This document shows, one piece after another, positions 15,160 through 22,670 of a DNA stretch of 29,922 bases. Within the stretch, counting starts at the first letter, position 1; every line of letters begins with the position of its first letter. The stretch is from a virus: positions 1 to 29,922 of IMG/VR virus record IMGVR_UViG_3300045973_000386; one strand, given 5' to 3'. Both the position numbers and the translations under genes were made by a program. The notes under the pieces are model-generated. The model ran no database searches, had not been told where the DNA came from, and saw only the letters and a program-made list of their open reading frames with translations.

Positions 15160-16725
15160 ATGACACTTATCGCACCAACGGCAGAGGCGGGGACGGGCGG
15201 CTACACGGCCGACGGGCGGCAGTTCGCCCTCGCCACGAGCGACGAGCTTCAGTACGCGAACGCCGCTGGGGGCGCTCCTCTGCTCGACGCTTCAGACGGC
15301 ACTATCGCCTTCGTCTACACACCGACCTCGCTGGCGGCTGACTACCGGAGCTTCTTCTGGTGTGGCCCTCTGCGCATCATCGTGCAGGCCGACAGCTCCG
15401 ACCTCATCTACTACTTCACGCTCGACGATGTGCAGGCCACCCTTACCACGACACGCATCCCCTACGCGGTCGGCGATCACATACCAATTGTCGCTCGCTT
15501 TACTGAGGACTTCATCTACATGAACGTCAAAGGCGTCGAGCAGACGCCTGTCGCCAACACCCGTGCTGGCAGCCTGACCGTGCAGACGCCCATCAAGGTA
15601 GGCTTCGGCAACTCGATCATGGCCGAGGGCGCTATCAAGGGGCTGACGCTCTCGCCCCGGGCAAAGAGGCAGGAGTGGGTGGACGCAGTCGTCGCGGATG
15701 AGGGAGCACTTCTGAGCGACGTCGATGCGATGGTCACCGCCCACATGGTCCCCGGTGATTCTCACTTCCCGCTGATCGCCAACAGCGGCGGGTATGCGCT
15801 TGGTAACGCGGCTACGCCGCAGATCATTTGCGACGGCGATTCGCTGACGCGGGGATACGGGTCTGCGCCGGGTCAAGACTACCCGTCGCAACTGAGCCGC
15901 CTGCTGGACACGCGGCTGGTGCGCGCCTTTGGCGTGGGCGGGCAGTTCATCGACTCGATGAACGCCGACGCGGCGGCGCAGATCGACCCGCTGTACTCAG
16001 CGGCGCGCACGGAGAACGTGGTCATCTGCTGGGCAGGCGTCAACGACATCTACCAGGTCGACGAGGACCCGGCGACGATCTACGCCGCCGTGGTCGACTA
16101 CTGCCAGGACCGGCAGGCAGCCGGGTTCAAGGTCGTTGTCGCCACGATGCTGTCGTTCGGAGCTTCAGCGCCTCCCGACCACGAGGAGTCACGGCAGACT
16201 TTCAACGCTCTCGTCCGCGCCAACTGGGCGACGTTTTCCGACGGGCTGGCCGATCTGGCTGCCGACCCCCGCATCGGACTACCCGGGGCGTGCCACGACC
16301 GCGCCTATTTCTACGGCGACGAGGTTCACCTTATTGACGCCGGGTATGCCATCGTGGCGGGCATCTTCTCAGCGGCCTTGGTCACTGCCGTTCCGATCAG
16401 CGTCTTGTCTGCTGCCGAGGCGGTGCAGGGCAGCCTCAGCATCTCGTCCGGCGACACGGCCCCGATCCTTGAGACCATCCCCTGCGACCTGACGGGCTGC
16501 GTCGTGACGTGGGCTGTCGCAAGGAACCCGGGGAGCGCGCCACTGGTGACCAAGACGGCGGCTGTGCTGGACGCTGCGGCGGGTAAAATCGCGGTCACGC
16601 TGGCCTCGGGTGACACGTCTGCGCTGTCCGGACTCTACTACCGGGAGGTGCAGGTGACCGACGCGAGCGGTGCGGTGAAGACGCTTCTCTATGGCCGCAT
16701 CATGGTCCGGGCGGACAGCGCGTGA
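15160..16725 (+). CDS. Tail protein with SGNH/GDSL hydrolase domain
   Basis: A 521-residue protein with RBS GAGGA before ATG 15160. Residues about 20-180 look like a concanavalin/LamG-type lectin domain (GTIAFVYTPTSLAADYRSFF ... GFGNSIMAEGAIKGL). Residues 220-415 form an SGNH hydrolase: block I G226-D-S228-L-T-R-G-Y-G with the nucleophile Ser228, block II GVGGQ, block III G293-V-N295-D, and block V D387-E-V-H390. All four catalytic positions (S, G, N, H plus Asp) are present. The C-terminal ~100 residues (VPISVLSAAEAVQGSLSIS ... GLYYREVQVTDASGAVKTL) resemble the N-terminal module of phage baseplate upper proteins. It probably removes acyl groups from host surface glycans at adsorption. Confidence 0.82.
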   Translation: MTLIAPTAEAGTGGYTADGRQFALATSDELQYANAAGGAPLLDASDGTIAFVYTPTSLAADYRSFFWCGPLRIIVQADSSDLIYYFTLDDVQATLTTTRIPYAVGDHIPIVARFTEDFIYMNVKGVEQTPVANTRAGSLTVQTPIKVGFGNSIMAEGAIKGLTLSPRAKRQEWVDAVVADEGALLSDVDAMVTAHMVPGDSHFPLIANSGGYALGNAATPQIICDGDSLTRGYGSAPGQDYPSQLSRLLDTRLVRAFGVGGQFIDSMNADAAAQIDPLYSAARTENVVICWAGVNDIYQVDEDPATIYAAVVDYCQDRQAAGFKVVVATMLSFGASAPPDHEESRQTFNALVRANWATFSDGLADLAADPRIGLPGACHDRAYFYGDEVHLIDAGYAIVAGIFSAALVTAVPISVLSAAEAVQGSLSISSGDTAPILETIPCDLTGCVVTWAVARNPGSAPLVTKTAAVLDAAAGKIAVTLASGDTSALSGLYYREVQVTDASGAVKTLLYGRIMVRADSA

Positions 16726-19658
16726 CCGTCACCGCGATAAGAGCCGACACGGTCGACGGCCGGTGCCGCGGCAGTAGCGCGGTCTATCTGGACGCCAGGG
16801 CTGGCGCCAACATTATGACCGACTCCTACGGGTATGCCGGTCGCGACGTTGCAGCGGGCACCTACTACGTCTTCGACCTGTATGCCTCGTTCGACACGGC
16901 GGTGGTGCCTGATGACGATGTCATTACCGATGTCGTGCTGTCGCTGAACCTGGAAGAAGACGGCTCCACGACCGACTTCACGATGGAGGCACGGCTGTTC
17001 GACTGGGGTGCGTCTCTGACGACGGCCGACTGGGTCAATGGAGCAGACCTCGCAGCGTTGCCGCTGCTGGCGACGCTGCCGACTGCGGGGATCGGCGCGA
17101 CGGGCGCGTTCAAGGACTTCACCTCGGAGTCGGCGTTCATCGGCGCTATCAACAGCACCGGAAGCACGCGGATGCTCATCTGCTGCGCGGGCAAGCGCAG
17201 TGCAACCCCGAACGCTGATAGCGAATACCTGAAGTTCACCCCCGGCAACGACGGCACCGAGGCGTTACGTCCGTTGCTGACCATCACGCACGCGCCTGCT
17301 CCACCTGCTCCTGCACCTCCTGGAACGCCATACCCGGCGACTGGCTTCGTACCGTTCCAATCCGCCCGTCCGCGGCTGCTTGTCGGCTCTGCTGCGCTGG
17401 GATACACCGACCTGCCGCTGGCGGTTGACAAGCGCTGGGCACACGCGCAGCACGGGCCTCAAGATGCTTCGTTCAGGGTTCCGTGTCGCCCCTTCGAGGC
17501 TCTTGATCCGCGCCTGCGTCGAGATTCTCGGCTGTTCATTTCGAGCGGCGCGCGGTGTGTGTGGAGCGGCTACCTGATGCCGGTATCGAGCGCCCAGAGC
17601 GACGGCGAGTTCGTCACGGTCGAAGCGGCGGGGACCTTCGAGCGCGGCAAGCATGACGAAAGCTTCGTCAGGACCTTCATCGACTCCGATGAGAGTCGTT
17701 GGTGGCTGCGCAAGGGCAGCTCGCAGCGCGTCACGATCGAGAACAGTGGGACGCTGGTACTGCGCGCCGAGGGCGGCGGTTTTGAGCAGCCGACCAACTG
17801 GAAGAAGAACCTGAAGTCTGAGCTGATGTACTTCCTCGATGACGGTCTCGGCGATCCTGCGGACGTCATCACATTGCTCGACTTCATTTGGAACTGCGAC
17901 ATGCCGATCGACTGGGTCTCGTACGTCGACGCCTACACCGACCCGTCTGCGGTGACTCCCATCAGCCGCATCTGGACGAAGAATGAGACAGGGTCGGGGC
18001 GGGTGACTTCCCTAGCTTGCCCCGCTAACTGCCGAGCACTGGCTTTCGGGCTTCGCGTGGCTACCAACAACCAGCTCGAGAACGACGCCTTTGCCGAACT
18101 TTCGGACGTCTACGTGATGTCAAGCTACGGGCGCGTGAGAGTCGACGAGGCTTTGGTCATAATTGCGGCAGATCTGGCCGGAGGTGTCCGATGGGGAGAC
18201 TCAAGTCCCATCGGCAGCGACCTCGAGCATCTTGTTTGGCCGCTCGGGTCTGGGAGCCGTAGCTACGCCCAGGAGTCGATTGCTAGCCTGCACGATTCGA
18301 GAACAGACTGGCGCTACGTTCCTCCTGCAATGGCTCCCGGGGAAGACTCGTTTGTCGCGCAAGAACTGCCTACTGCACCGGACAACCGACAGCGCTGGTG
18401 GTTCGTCTCCGCTAAGGATCCCGGAGTGACCGTCAATCTCGCCTACCAAGACCCCGAGGGCATGGACATCGCAGCGGTCCTCTACACGTCCAAGGGCGGT
18501 AGCCGTATGCTCGTCCCGGTGCCAAACCCGGAAACCGTCAGTGTTTGGCCGTCTGGGTGGGACTATTCCGCTGGCGCTACCGTGACCAACGTGGCCTATG
18601 GCGGCTGGGGGTTCTTGCCTATCGGGTTTCTGCTCACCGCGGACGACACTGACTGGGACCCGCGCATCGGCTACGTCGGCGCCAGTGGCTACGGCGCGCC
18701 CGTAATCGCCGGGGCAGAGTACCGCGCCACCGCCGACGTCGAGCGTTGCACGACCTTTTGGCCGAACGGCGACTGGCCGGGGCCGCAGCTCAGCGTGCTT
18801 TGGTACGACGCCGCGCACGCCTTCATCAGCACCACGTTCGTTGACTGGTGTGCCGGAGTCGGCGGCGGTGAGTCGGGGCAGCAGATCGTCAGCCGCGGAG
18901 ACAGGTTCACGCTCGGGTCCTACAACGGCAACAACGTTACCGCTCCGGCTGGCGCCGCCTTCGGCAAACTGGACGTTCAGTTCATCAACGCGGTCGCGGG
19001 GGGTGCCGGGGGCCAGGTCGCTGTGAGCAACTGCCACCTCGATAGCGTGGTTGTCGAGGGGACCAAGCTGGCGACCGCCTACCATCCCACGCTTCCGACT
19101 TCTGTTGACCAGCGCGTGCGCGTCTTCGACTACTCCTCAGAGGTGCTCACCGACGCTGCGGCTGACAACGTGCTTCATCATGCCTACGCCTGGTACGGCG
19201 TTGAGGCGAACGAGCGCGATCGCGATCCGGTTGGCACTGTCGGCGTCGTCAACCCGATCAAGACTATTGACGGGGCCCCGGGGGACGTGGCGCAGGTCCA
19301 GACCGGTGACTGGATCACCGTTGTCGACGACGTCGACCATGTATCCTGGCCGCAATTCATCGTCGGGGTCGAGGTGACTGATGACGGAGATTCGGCCTCC
19401 ATTCAGATTGGAGGCGACGGCGGCGACTTCAACTACGTCGGACGCGCTGACGATCCGGCTCTGCAGAAGCGCAAGCGTCGCCGCGGTCATCATCGCCATG
19501 TTCTCTGGAAGGTCTGGGCGGAGAAGCGGCGCCGCAACGAGTACGCCAAGTATCTGAAGGAATCGCGCAGCGCGAAGAACCGCGAGTGGAAATCGTATTC
19601 GTCCTATGCGAAAGCACACCCGCTCGCCAAAAAGCACCCGAAGTGGGCTCCGGGATGA
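16722..19658 (+). CDS. Large tail tip/fiber protein with carbohydrate-binding-like domains
   Basis: The largest gene in the window: 978 residues from GTG 16722 (GTGA overlap). Residues about 45-190 look like a DNRLRE/CBM-type jelly-roll (VLSLNLEEDGSTTDFTMEAR ... EYLKFTPGNDGTEALRPLLT), followed by a Pro-rich linker (PAPPAPAPPG, 189-200). Residues 205-330 contain a tail-protein segment (DASFRVPCRPFEALDPRLRR, ARCVWSGYLMPVSSAQS) of the kind found in siphovirus tip proteins. A second jelly-roll at about 620-790 (GYVGASGYGAPVIAGAEYRA ... DVQFINAVAGGAGGQVAVSN) resembles CBM4/9-type modules. The last ~75 residues are very basic and aromatic (KRKRRRGHHRHVLWKVW). I infer host-surface binding plus an anchoring role at the tip. 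Confidence 0.75.
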   Translation: MTVTAIRADTVDGRCRGSSAVYLDARAGANIMTDSYGYAGRDVAAGTYYVFDLYASFDTAVVPDDDVITDVVLSLNLEEDGSTTDFTMEARLFDWGASLTTADWVNGADLAALPLLATLPTAGIGATGAFKDFTSESAFIGAINSTGSTRMLICCAGKRSATPNADSEYLKFTPGNDGTEALRPLLTITHAPAPPAPAPPGTPYPATGFVPFQSARPRLLVGSAALGYTDLPLAVDKRWAHAQHGPQDASFRVPCRPFEALDPRLRRDSRLFISSGARCVWSGYLMPVSSAQSDGEFVTVEAAGTFERGKHDESFVRTFIDSDESRWWLRKGSSQRVTIENSGTLVLRAEGGGFEQPTNWKKNLKSELMYFLDDGLGDPADVITLLDFIWNCDMPIDWVSYVDAYTDPSAVTPISRIWTKNETGSGRVTSLACPANCRALAFGLRVATNNQLENDAFAELSDVYVMSSYGRVRVDEALVIIAADLAGGVRWGDSSPIGSDLEHLVWPLGSGSRSYAQESIASLHDSRTDWRYVPPAMAPGEDSFVAQELPTAPDNRQRWWFVSAKDPGVTVNLAYQDPEGMDIAAVLYTSKGGSRMLVPVPNPETVSVWPSGWDYSAGATVTNVAYGGWGFLPIGFLLTADDTDWDPRIGYVGASGYGAPVIAGAEYRATADVERCTTFWPNGDWPGPQLSVLWYDAAHAFISTTFVDWCAGVGGGESGQQIVSRGDRFTLGSYNGNNVTAPAGAAFGKLDVQFINAVAGGAGGQVAVSNCHLDSVVVEGTKLATAYHPTLPTSVDQRVRVFDYSSEVLTDAAADNVLHHAYAWYGVEANERDRDPVGTVGVVNPIKTIDGAPGDVAQVQTGDWITVVDDVDHVSWPQFIVGVEVTDDGDSASIQIGGDGGDFNYVGRADDPALQKRKRRRGHHRHVLWKVWAEKRRRNEYAKYLKESRSAKNREWKSYSSYAKAHPLAKKHPKWAPG

Positions 19659-19671
19659 TGAGGAGTAGCCA

Positions 19672-20271
19672 GTGATCGTCTCCGTCGAAGAATCGAACGC
19701 CCTCAACGACCTCGTCAAGCAGATGACCGCGATGGTCGCCCGCGAGGAGCAGCGCGAGCGGGACCGCGCCGTCGAACACGAGCTGCGCATCACCTTGCGC
19801 AAGCAGGACGACGAGTGGCGCAAGGGGACTGTAGCTCGTATCGACCGCGTGCAGAGAGACCTCGGCAGCTTGCAGACCTCAGTGATGACTCTGATGAAGG
19901 CCGTGGACAACCGCGTCACCGAGACCGCCAACCGCGTCGCAAAGGAAGTGCGGGAGGATGCGGAGAAGACGGCCAAGAGCCTGCACGCCGAGACGCTTGA
20001 GACGGCCACTGAGCTCAAGAAGGCCACGACCGCGCTCGCGAAGATGAGGAAAGAGGCAGACGACCGCCGCTTCGAGTCCAGGGTCAAGGTGCGGCTCCTT
20101 GGGACGACGGCGCGGACCCTCGTGGCGATCGCCATCGTTGTTCTGCTTGCGTCACTGGCCTTCGCGCTGCTCGAGCACAGACACGACATCAGCGGAGACA
20201 TCGCTATCGGCCTCGCGGCAGCGGTAGGAGTGGCGGGGCTCGTCTACAACCTCAGCAAGAAGTCGGGATGA
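19672..20271 (+). CDS. Coiled-coil protein with two C-terminal membrane helices
   Basis: A 199-residue protein from GTG 19672 with RBS GATGAGGAG. Residues 1-140 are a long charged helical region (LNDLVKQMTAMVAREEQRER, TKSLHAETLETATELKKAT-like heptads). Two hydrophobic segments follow at about 147-167 (VAIAIVVLLASLAFALL) and 177-195 (IAIGLAAAVGVAGLVYNL), with a short KKSG end. No catalytic motif. It lies between the tail tip gene and the lysis genes. It could be a holin-associated or spanin-like protein, or a tail-associated membrane protein; the arrangement of a long cytoplasmic coiled coil and two C-terminal helices does not identify it. Confidence 0.7.
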   Translation: MIVSVEESNALNDLVKQMTAMVAREEQRERDRAVEHELRITLRKQDDEWRKGTVARIDRVQRDLGSLQTSVMTLMKAVDNRVTETANRVAKEVREDAEKTAKSLHAETLETATELKKATTALAKMRKEADDRRFESRVKVRLLGTTARTLVAIAIVVLLASLAFALLEHRHDISGDIAIGLAAAVGVAGLVYNLSKKSG

Positions 20272-20570
20272 CCGCTGCCATCTTCAGAGAATTGCAGCGG
20301 GCAGGAGTCTCGTCGGGACCGCTCAAGACGTGGATCCATTGCTCTGAACGCGGCGCTAAGGACGAGTGCGAGGAGTGCTGGCTACAAGGACCCGAGGGCT
20401 GCGCCGACACGGTCATCTCGTCTCTGGTCGAGAGGCTCATCATCTCCACTCGGCAGACCGATCAGGTCCTCGGACAGCGCGATTACTGGAAGGGCGTGGC
20501 CGACAACATGACGAACGTCGTGCTCGGGCGCCCAGAAGCTCCGGACAGCAACCAAAAACGGAGGTACTGA
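20268..20570 (+). CDS. Small Cys-rich protein (unknown), in lysis region
   Basis: A 100-residue protein from ATG 20268 (ATGA overlap). Residues 23-46 contain a Cys/His cluster: H-C-S-E-R, then C-E-E-C, then C (WIHCSERGAKDECEECWLQG, GC), which could bind zinc. The second half is a helix (DTVISSLVERLIISTRQTDQ). The cluster is preceded by a helix. It is translationally linked to both neighbours. I do not recognise the family; place in the lysis operon suggests an accessory or regulatory role, without direct evidence. Confidence 0.65.
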   Translation: MTAAIFRELQRAGVSSGPLKTWIHCSERGAKDECEECWLQGPEGCADTVISSLVERLIISTRQTDQVLGQRDYWKGVADNMTNVVLGRPEAPDSNQKRRY

Positions 20571-21313
20571 TGGCGACCTACATCCGCCGTGGCTCCAAAG
20601 GGCCCGCGGTCAAGCACTACCAGGAGCGTCTAAAGGCCAAGGGCTACAGCCCCGGTCCCATCGACGGACAGGCGGGCAACCGAACCTGTGCTGCCTTCGC
20701 TGAGGCCAAGTTCGGGTACGGCTACCCGATGAGCCAAGTCAAGCCGTTCTGCGGGCCGAAGCTGATGCTGTTGCTCGACGGCAAGGCCGTGATGACCGCC
20801 GACCAGAAGCGTCGTCACCTTGCTCGCGTCGAGGCCGAGAAGAAGCGCGAGGCCGCGGTGCCGATGCGCGTCAAGGCGTACAAGGAAGCCGAGACGGAGC
20901 TGGGCACCTTCGAGCGTGGCGGGAACACGAACAAGATCAAGTACAACGACTGGTGGGGCTGGGGCGCCGTGCCCTACTGCGTCATCGGCCTCTCCTGGTG
21001 CTATCTGCACATCACGCCGCCAAGCACTGCCTTCGTCAGGGGTTCACGCTGGGCCGGGACGGACAACATGCTTGCCGACGCCAAGGCTGGTCGCAACGGA
21101 CTGCGCATCACCGGCGATCCGAAGCGCGGCGACTGCGCCGTCATCGACTTCGACGGCCACGTCGACCCGGACCACGGCATACTGGTGGATCGTGTAGACG
21201 CCAACTGGGTGTGGACGATCGAGTTCAACACCGGTGGCTCGAGCGGGCGCGAGGGAGTGTGGCGCGAGAAGCGTCCGCGGCATCATTGCTGGTTCATCCG
21301 GGTCGAGAGGTAG
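20570..21313 (+). CDS. Endolysin: peptidoglycan-binding domain plus Cys/His peptidase-like domain
   Basis: I start at ATG 20570, which has GGAGGT four bases upstream and overlaps the previous stop (TGATG); the frame is open earlier but without support. The product has 247 residues. Residues 5-65 match a peptidoglycan-binding (PG_binding_1-like) domain: GSKGPAVKHYQERLKAKGY, GPIDGQAGNRTCAAF. A charged linker follows, then a CHAP/NlpC-like part with putative Cys137 (VPYC), His202 (DPDHGI) and Asn220 (IEFNTGG) as a Cys-His-Asn set. Such enzymes cut peptide or amide bonds of the host peptidoglycan at the end of infection. No signal peptide is seen, so release would depend on a holin. Confidence 0.82.
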   Translation: MATYIRRGSKGPAVKHYQERLKAKGYSPGPIDGQAGNRTCAAFAEAKFGYGYPMSQVKPFCGPKLMLLLDGKAVMTADQKRRHLARVEAEKKREAAVPMRVKAYKEAETELGTFERGGNTNKIKYNDWWGWGAVPYCVIGLSWCYLHITPPSTAFVRGSRWAGTDNMLADAKAGRNGLRITGDPKRGDCAVIDFDGHVDPDHGILVDRVDANWVWTIEFNTGGSSGREGVWREKRPRHHCWFIRVER

Positions 21314-21330
21314 TTGACAGGACTCGCCAA
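21314..21330 (+). promoter_or_regulatory. Element TTGACAG...CTCGCCAA, first copy (weak -35-like)
   Basis: TTGACA lies at 21314-21319, one base after the endolysin stop codon (TAG 21311-21313). The 17-base element TTGACAGGACTCGCCAA is 15/17 identical to 22368-22384. A candidate -10 (TATGAG 21332-21337) is only 12 bases away and CAAACT (21338) is poor, so this copy may be a weak or degenerate promoter or a protein-binding site. Confidence 0.4.
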
Positions 21331-21376
21331 GTATGAGCAAACTCACCGGGCACAGTCCATCCCCGGTTTGTGCGCA

Positions 21377-21415
21377 GGGGAGCGGGCAACGGAAAGGCGT
21401 CGTTGTCCGCTCCCC
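21377..21415 (+). terminator. Long 15-bp stem hairpin between endolysin and transglycosylase genes
   Basis: Arms 21377-21391 (GGGGAGCGGGCAACG) and 21401-21415 (CGTTGTCCGCTCCCC) pair over 15 positions with one G-U wobble; the loop is nine bases. Only a weak T-run (AGTTCTGT) follows, so it may terminate part of the transcripts or protect the 3' end of the late mRNA. It stands before the RBS at about 21430. Confidence 0.6.
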
Positions 21416-21443
21416 AGTTCTGTAGGCCAGCAGGAGGTAGCCC

Positions 21444-21863
21444 GTGAAGGTGAAACCAACAATCGCCATGTTCCTCGTAGTCAGCGTCATCGCACTTCTG
21501 TTCATCGTTCTCTCCGGCCCGGTCATCGCCCAGACCCGGCTTCCATCCCCGCTTCCCACATCGCGTTGCTCCAATCTCCACAACGACTCGCTCCACGGCA
21601 AAGCGCTGTGGAAGCACTGGATCTGGCATCTGCGTCGCTCTGAGTACACGCGCATCTGCAACACGATCACAGGCGAGTCGAGATGGGATCCTACCGCCGA
21701 GAACTCAGGCGGCTACGCCGGTCTCATGCAGTGGGGAAGCGCATGGTACGCCTGGCGCTGGTCGTTCAATCCGCACAATCCCGTGCTCTCGATCCGCATC
21801 ATGGTCTACGCGCTGCGCCACCCGCACGAGACCGGTGGGTGGTCGAACTGGGCTGGTCACTGA
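21444..21863 (+). CDS. Secreted or membrane-anchored transglycosylase-like lysis protein
   Basis: A 139-residue protein from GTG 21444 with strong RBS (AGGAGGT at about 21430). Residues 7-30 (IAMFLVVSVIALLFIVLSGP) form a signal peptide or anchor. Residues 70-95 contain GESRWDPTAENSGGYAGLMQ, the E-S-x-x-D-P...A-G-L-M-Q signature of lytic transglycosylases (SLT/lysozyme-like fold), with Glu78 as the probable catalytic acid. The protein is short for the family, with only a small C-terminal part. It would cut glycan strands, complementing the peptide-cutting endolysin. Presence of its own export signal lets it act without a holin. Assignment is moderately sure because the domain is minimal. Confidence 0.7.
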   Translation: MKVKPTIAMFLVVSVIALLFIVLSGPVIAQTRLPSPLPTSRCSNLHNDSLHGKALWKHWIWHLRRSEYTRICNTITGESRWDPTAENSGGYAGLMQWGSAWYAWRWSFNPHNPVLSIRIMVYALRHPHETGGWSNWAGH

Positions 21864-21877
21864 TGAGTGATGGTTGC

Positions 21878-21925
21878 GGGAACTTCCCACCAGGAAGAGG
21901 ATGCAGGTATACTCACGTCAACGTG
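21878..21925 (+). promoter_or_regulatory. Promoter with palindromes upstream of holin-like gene
   Basis: A -10-like TATACT (21908-21913) is preceded at 18 bases by TTCCCA (21884-21889), a 4/6 match to the -35 consensus. GGGAA-C-TTCCC (21878-21888) overlaps the -35, and CACGT-CA-ACGTG (21914-21925) is a second palindrome starting right after the -10. The arrangement suggests a regulated promoter for the gene at 21946; no experiment or search supports it. Confidence 0.45.
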
Positions 21926-21945
21926 TGTCTAGGAGGGTGCGCACC

Positions 21946-22281
21946 ATGAAGTCGCTCACAGAATGGGTCCAGCTCGCCGCTCTCGTCCTCATCGGAGGCG
22001 GCGGTCTCTCGTTCCTGGCCGTCCAGCTCGTCAAGCAGAACAAGTGGCCCAGCTACGTCAAGCTGATCCTCTCGCTCGTCATGGCCGCGATCTTCGGACT
22101 GCTCACCGCCTGGCTCAACGCCGACGTGTGGCACATCGTCACAGCCTGGGGATCGCTCACAGCCAGCGACATGCTGACCTTCGGCGCCTTCGTCTGGGCG
22201 GCTTCAACCGGCTGGTACATGCTCGTCTTCAAGAATGCCACTTGGGCCGTACACCTTGGAGAGTGGCCCAAGAAGGTCTGA
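21946..22281 (+). CDS. Holin candidate with three membrane helices
   Basis: I start at ATG 21946, with AGGAGG nine bases upstream; an open frame further upstream (from 21874) would run over the promoter and lacks an RBS. The product has 111 residues with three hydrophobic segments: about 7-29 (VQLAALVLIGGGGLSFLAVQ), 37-57 (VKLILSLVMAAIFGLLTAWL) and 75-96 (MLTFGAFVWAASTGWYMLVF), and a basic tail (KNATWAVHLGEWPKKV). Size, topology and place at the end of a lysis cassette fit a class-I-type holin. The end of the gene is followed by a terminator. Confidence 0.7.
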   Translation: MKSLTEWVQLAALVLIGGGGLSFLAVQLVKQNKWPSYVKLILSLVMAAIFGLLTAWLNADVWHIVTAWGSLTASDMLTFGAFVWAASTGWYMLVFKNATWAVHLGEWPKKV

Positions 22282-22310
22282 CCTCCCCGCTCCCCTCCAG
22301 GCGGGTCGCT

Positions 22311-22362
22311 GGCCCTCCACGCCTTGTGCTTCATCATCTTGGCGTGGGGGGCCTCTTCATTT
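22311..22362 (+). terminator. Rho-independent terminator after the lysis genes
   Basis: Arms 22311-22323 (GGCCCTCCACGCC) and 22341-22353 (GGCGTGGGGGGCC) pair over 13 positions with one G-U wobble; a 17-base loop separates them and TCTTCATTT follows at 22354-22362. It closes the late operon, a few bases before a new promoter. Confidence 0.75.
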
Positions 22363-22367
22363 GGGAC

Positions 22368-22395
22368 TTGACAGCTCTCGCCAAAGGTATATGCT
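22368..22395 (+). promoter_or_regulatory. Sigma70-type promoter of the second transcription unit
   Basis: A perfect -35 TTGACA (22368-22373) is followed after 16 bases by TATGCT (22390-22395), or after 14 bases by TATATG. The 17-base beginning TTGACAGCTCTCGCCAA repeats that at 21314. It directly follows the terminator and precedes the first small gene, with expected transcript start near 22402. Confidence 0.65.
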
Positions 22396-22405
22396 CTCTC
22401 TCGTG

Positions 22406-22432
22406 AGCTACGTGATGCTCATCACGGCAGCT
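22406..22432 (+). promoter_or_regulatory. Near-perfect inverted repeat just downstream of the promoter
   Basis: CGTGATG-CT-CATCACG (22411-22426) is a perfect 7-bp inverted repeat with a 2-base centre; AGCT follows on both flanks (22406-22409 and 22429-22432). It lies at about +10 of the expected transcript, so it could be a repressor operator or a 5'-leader hairpin ahead of the RBS at 22441. Confidence 0.5.
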
Positions 22433-22449
22433 AAGGACTGGGAGGGACC

Positions 22450-22527
22450 ATGCCGAGCGAGACACACCGTCGAGATGACAGCGGGCACCTCGCTCCCCTC
22501 GCAAGCAACGAGCAGTGGAGGCACTGA
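22450..22527 (+). CDS. 25-residue leader-type ORF
   Basis: ATG 22450 follows GGAGGGA with normal spacing, and the stop TGA (22525-22527) overlaps the next ATG (TGATG). The product is polar with many His, Arg and Ser. Good RBS and coupling suggest real translation; it may be a small peptide or simply promote translation of the next gene. It is too short for family recognition. Confidence 0.45.
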   Translation: MPSETHRRDDSGHLAPLASNEQWRH

Positions 22528-22670
22528 TGGCGAAAGAGAAGACCGAGGTCGGCAGCAACGGCGTGTGGCTCGTGACTCGCATTCACAAGGCGGAATCGGG
22601 CAAGACGTACAAGCGGCGCCGCAAGGTCGCGTCCCCCAACAGGGGTAATCCGATCATCGGCAGGCAGTGA
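22527..22670 (+). CDS. Small basic protein (unknown)
   Basis: A 47-residue protein from ATG 22527 with GGAG upstream. It is rich in Lys, Arg and Gly (VTRIHKAESGKTYKRRRKVA, PIIGRQ) and could be a nucleic-acid-binding or ribosome-associated small protein. No family recognised. Both ends overlap neighbouring genes by one base, which supports that it is translated. Confidence 0.6.
   Translation: MAKEKTEVGSNGVWLVTRIHKAESGKTYKRRRKVASPNRGNPIIGRQ

Noticed and set aside
20366-20569. Long start for the endolysin
   Set aside because: It would overlap the whole Cys-rich gene; GGAGGT before ATG 20570 and the beginning of the peptidoglycan-binding domain decide for the later start.
21333-21425. 30-codon ORF between endolysin and transglycosylase
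   Set aside because: No RBS, and it runs through the 15-bp hairpin; better explained as non-coding.
21314-22384. L5-type stoperators
   Set aside because: Only the TTGACAG part, which is the -35 itself, agrees with the known asymmetric site; only two copies were seen by eye.
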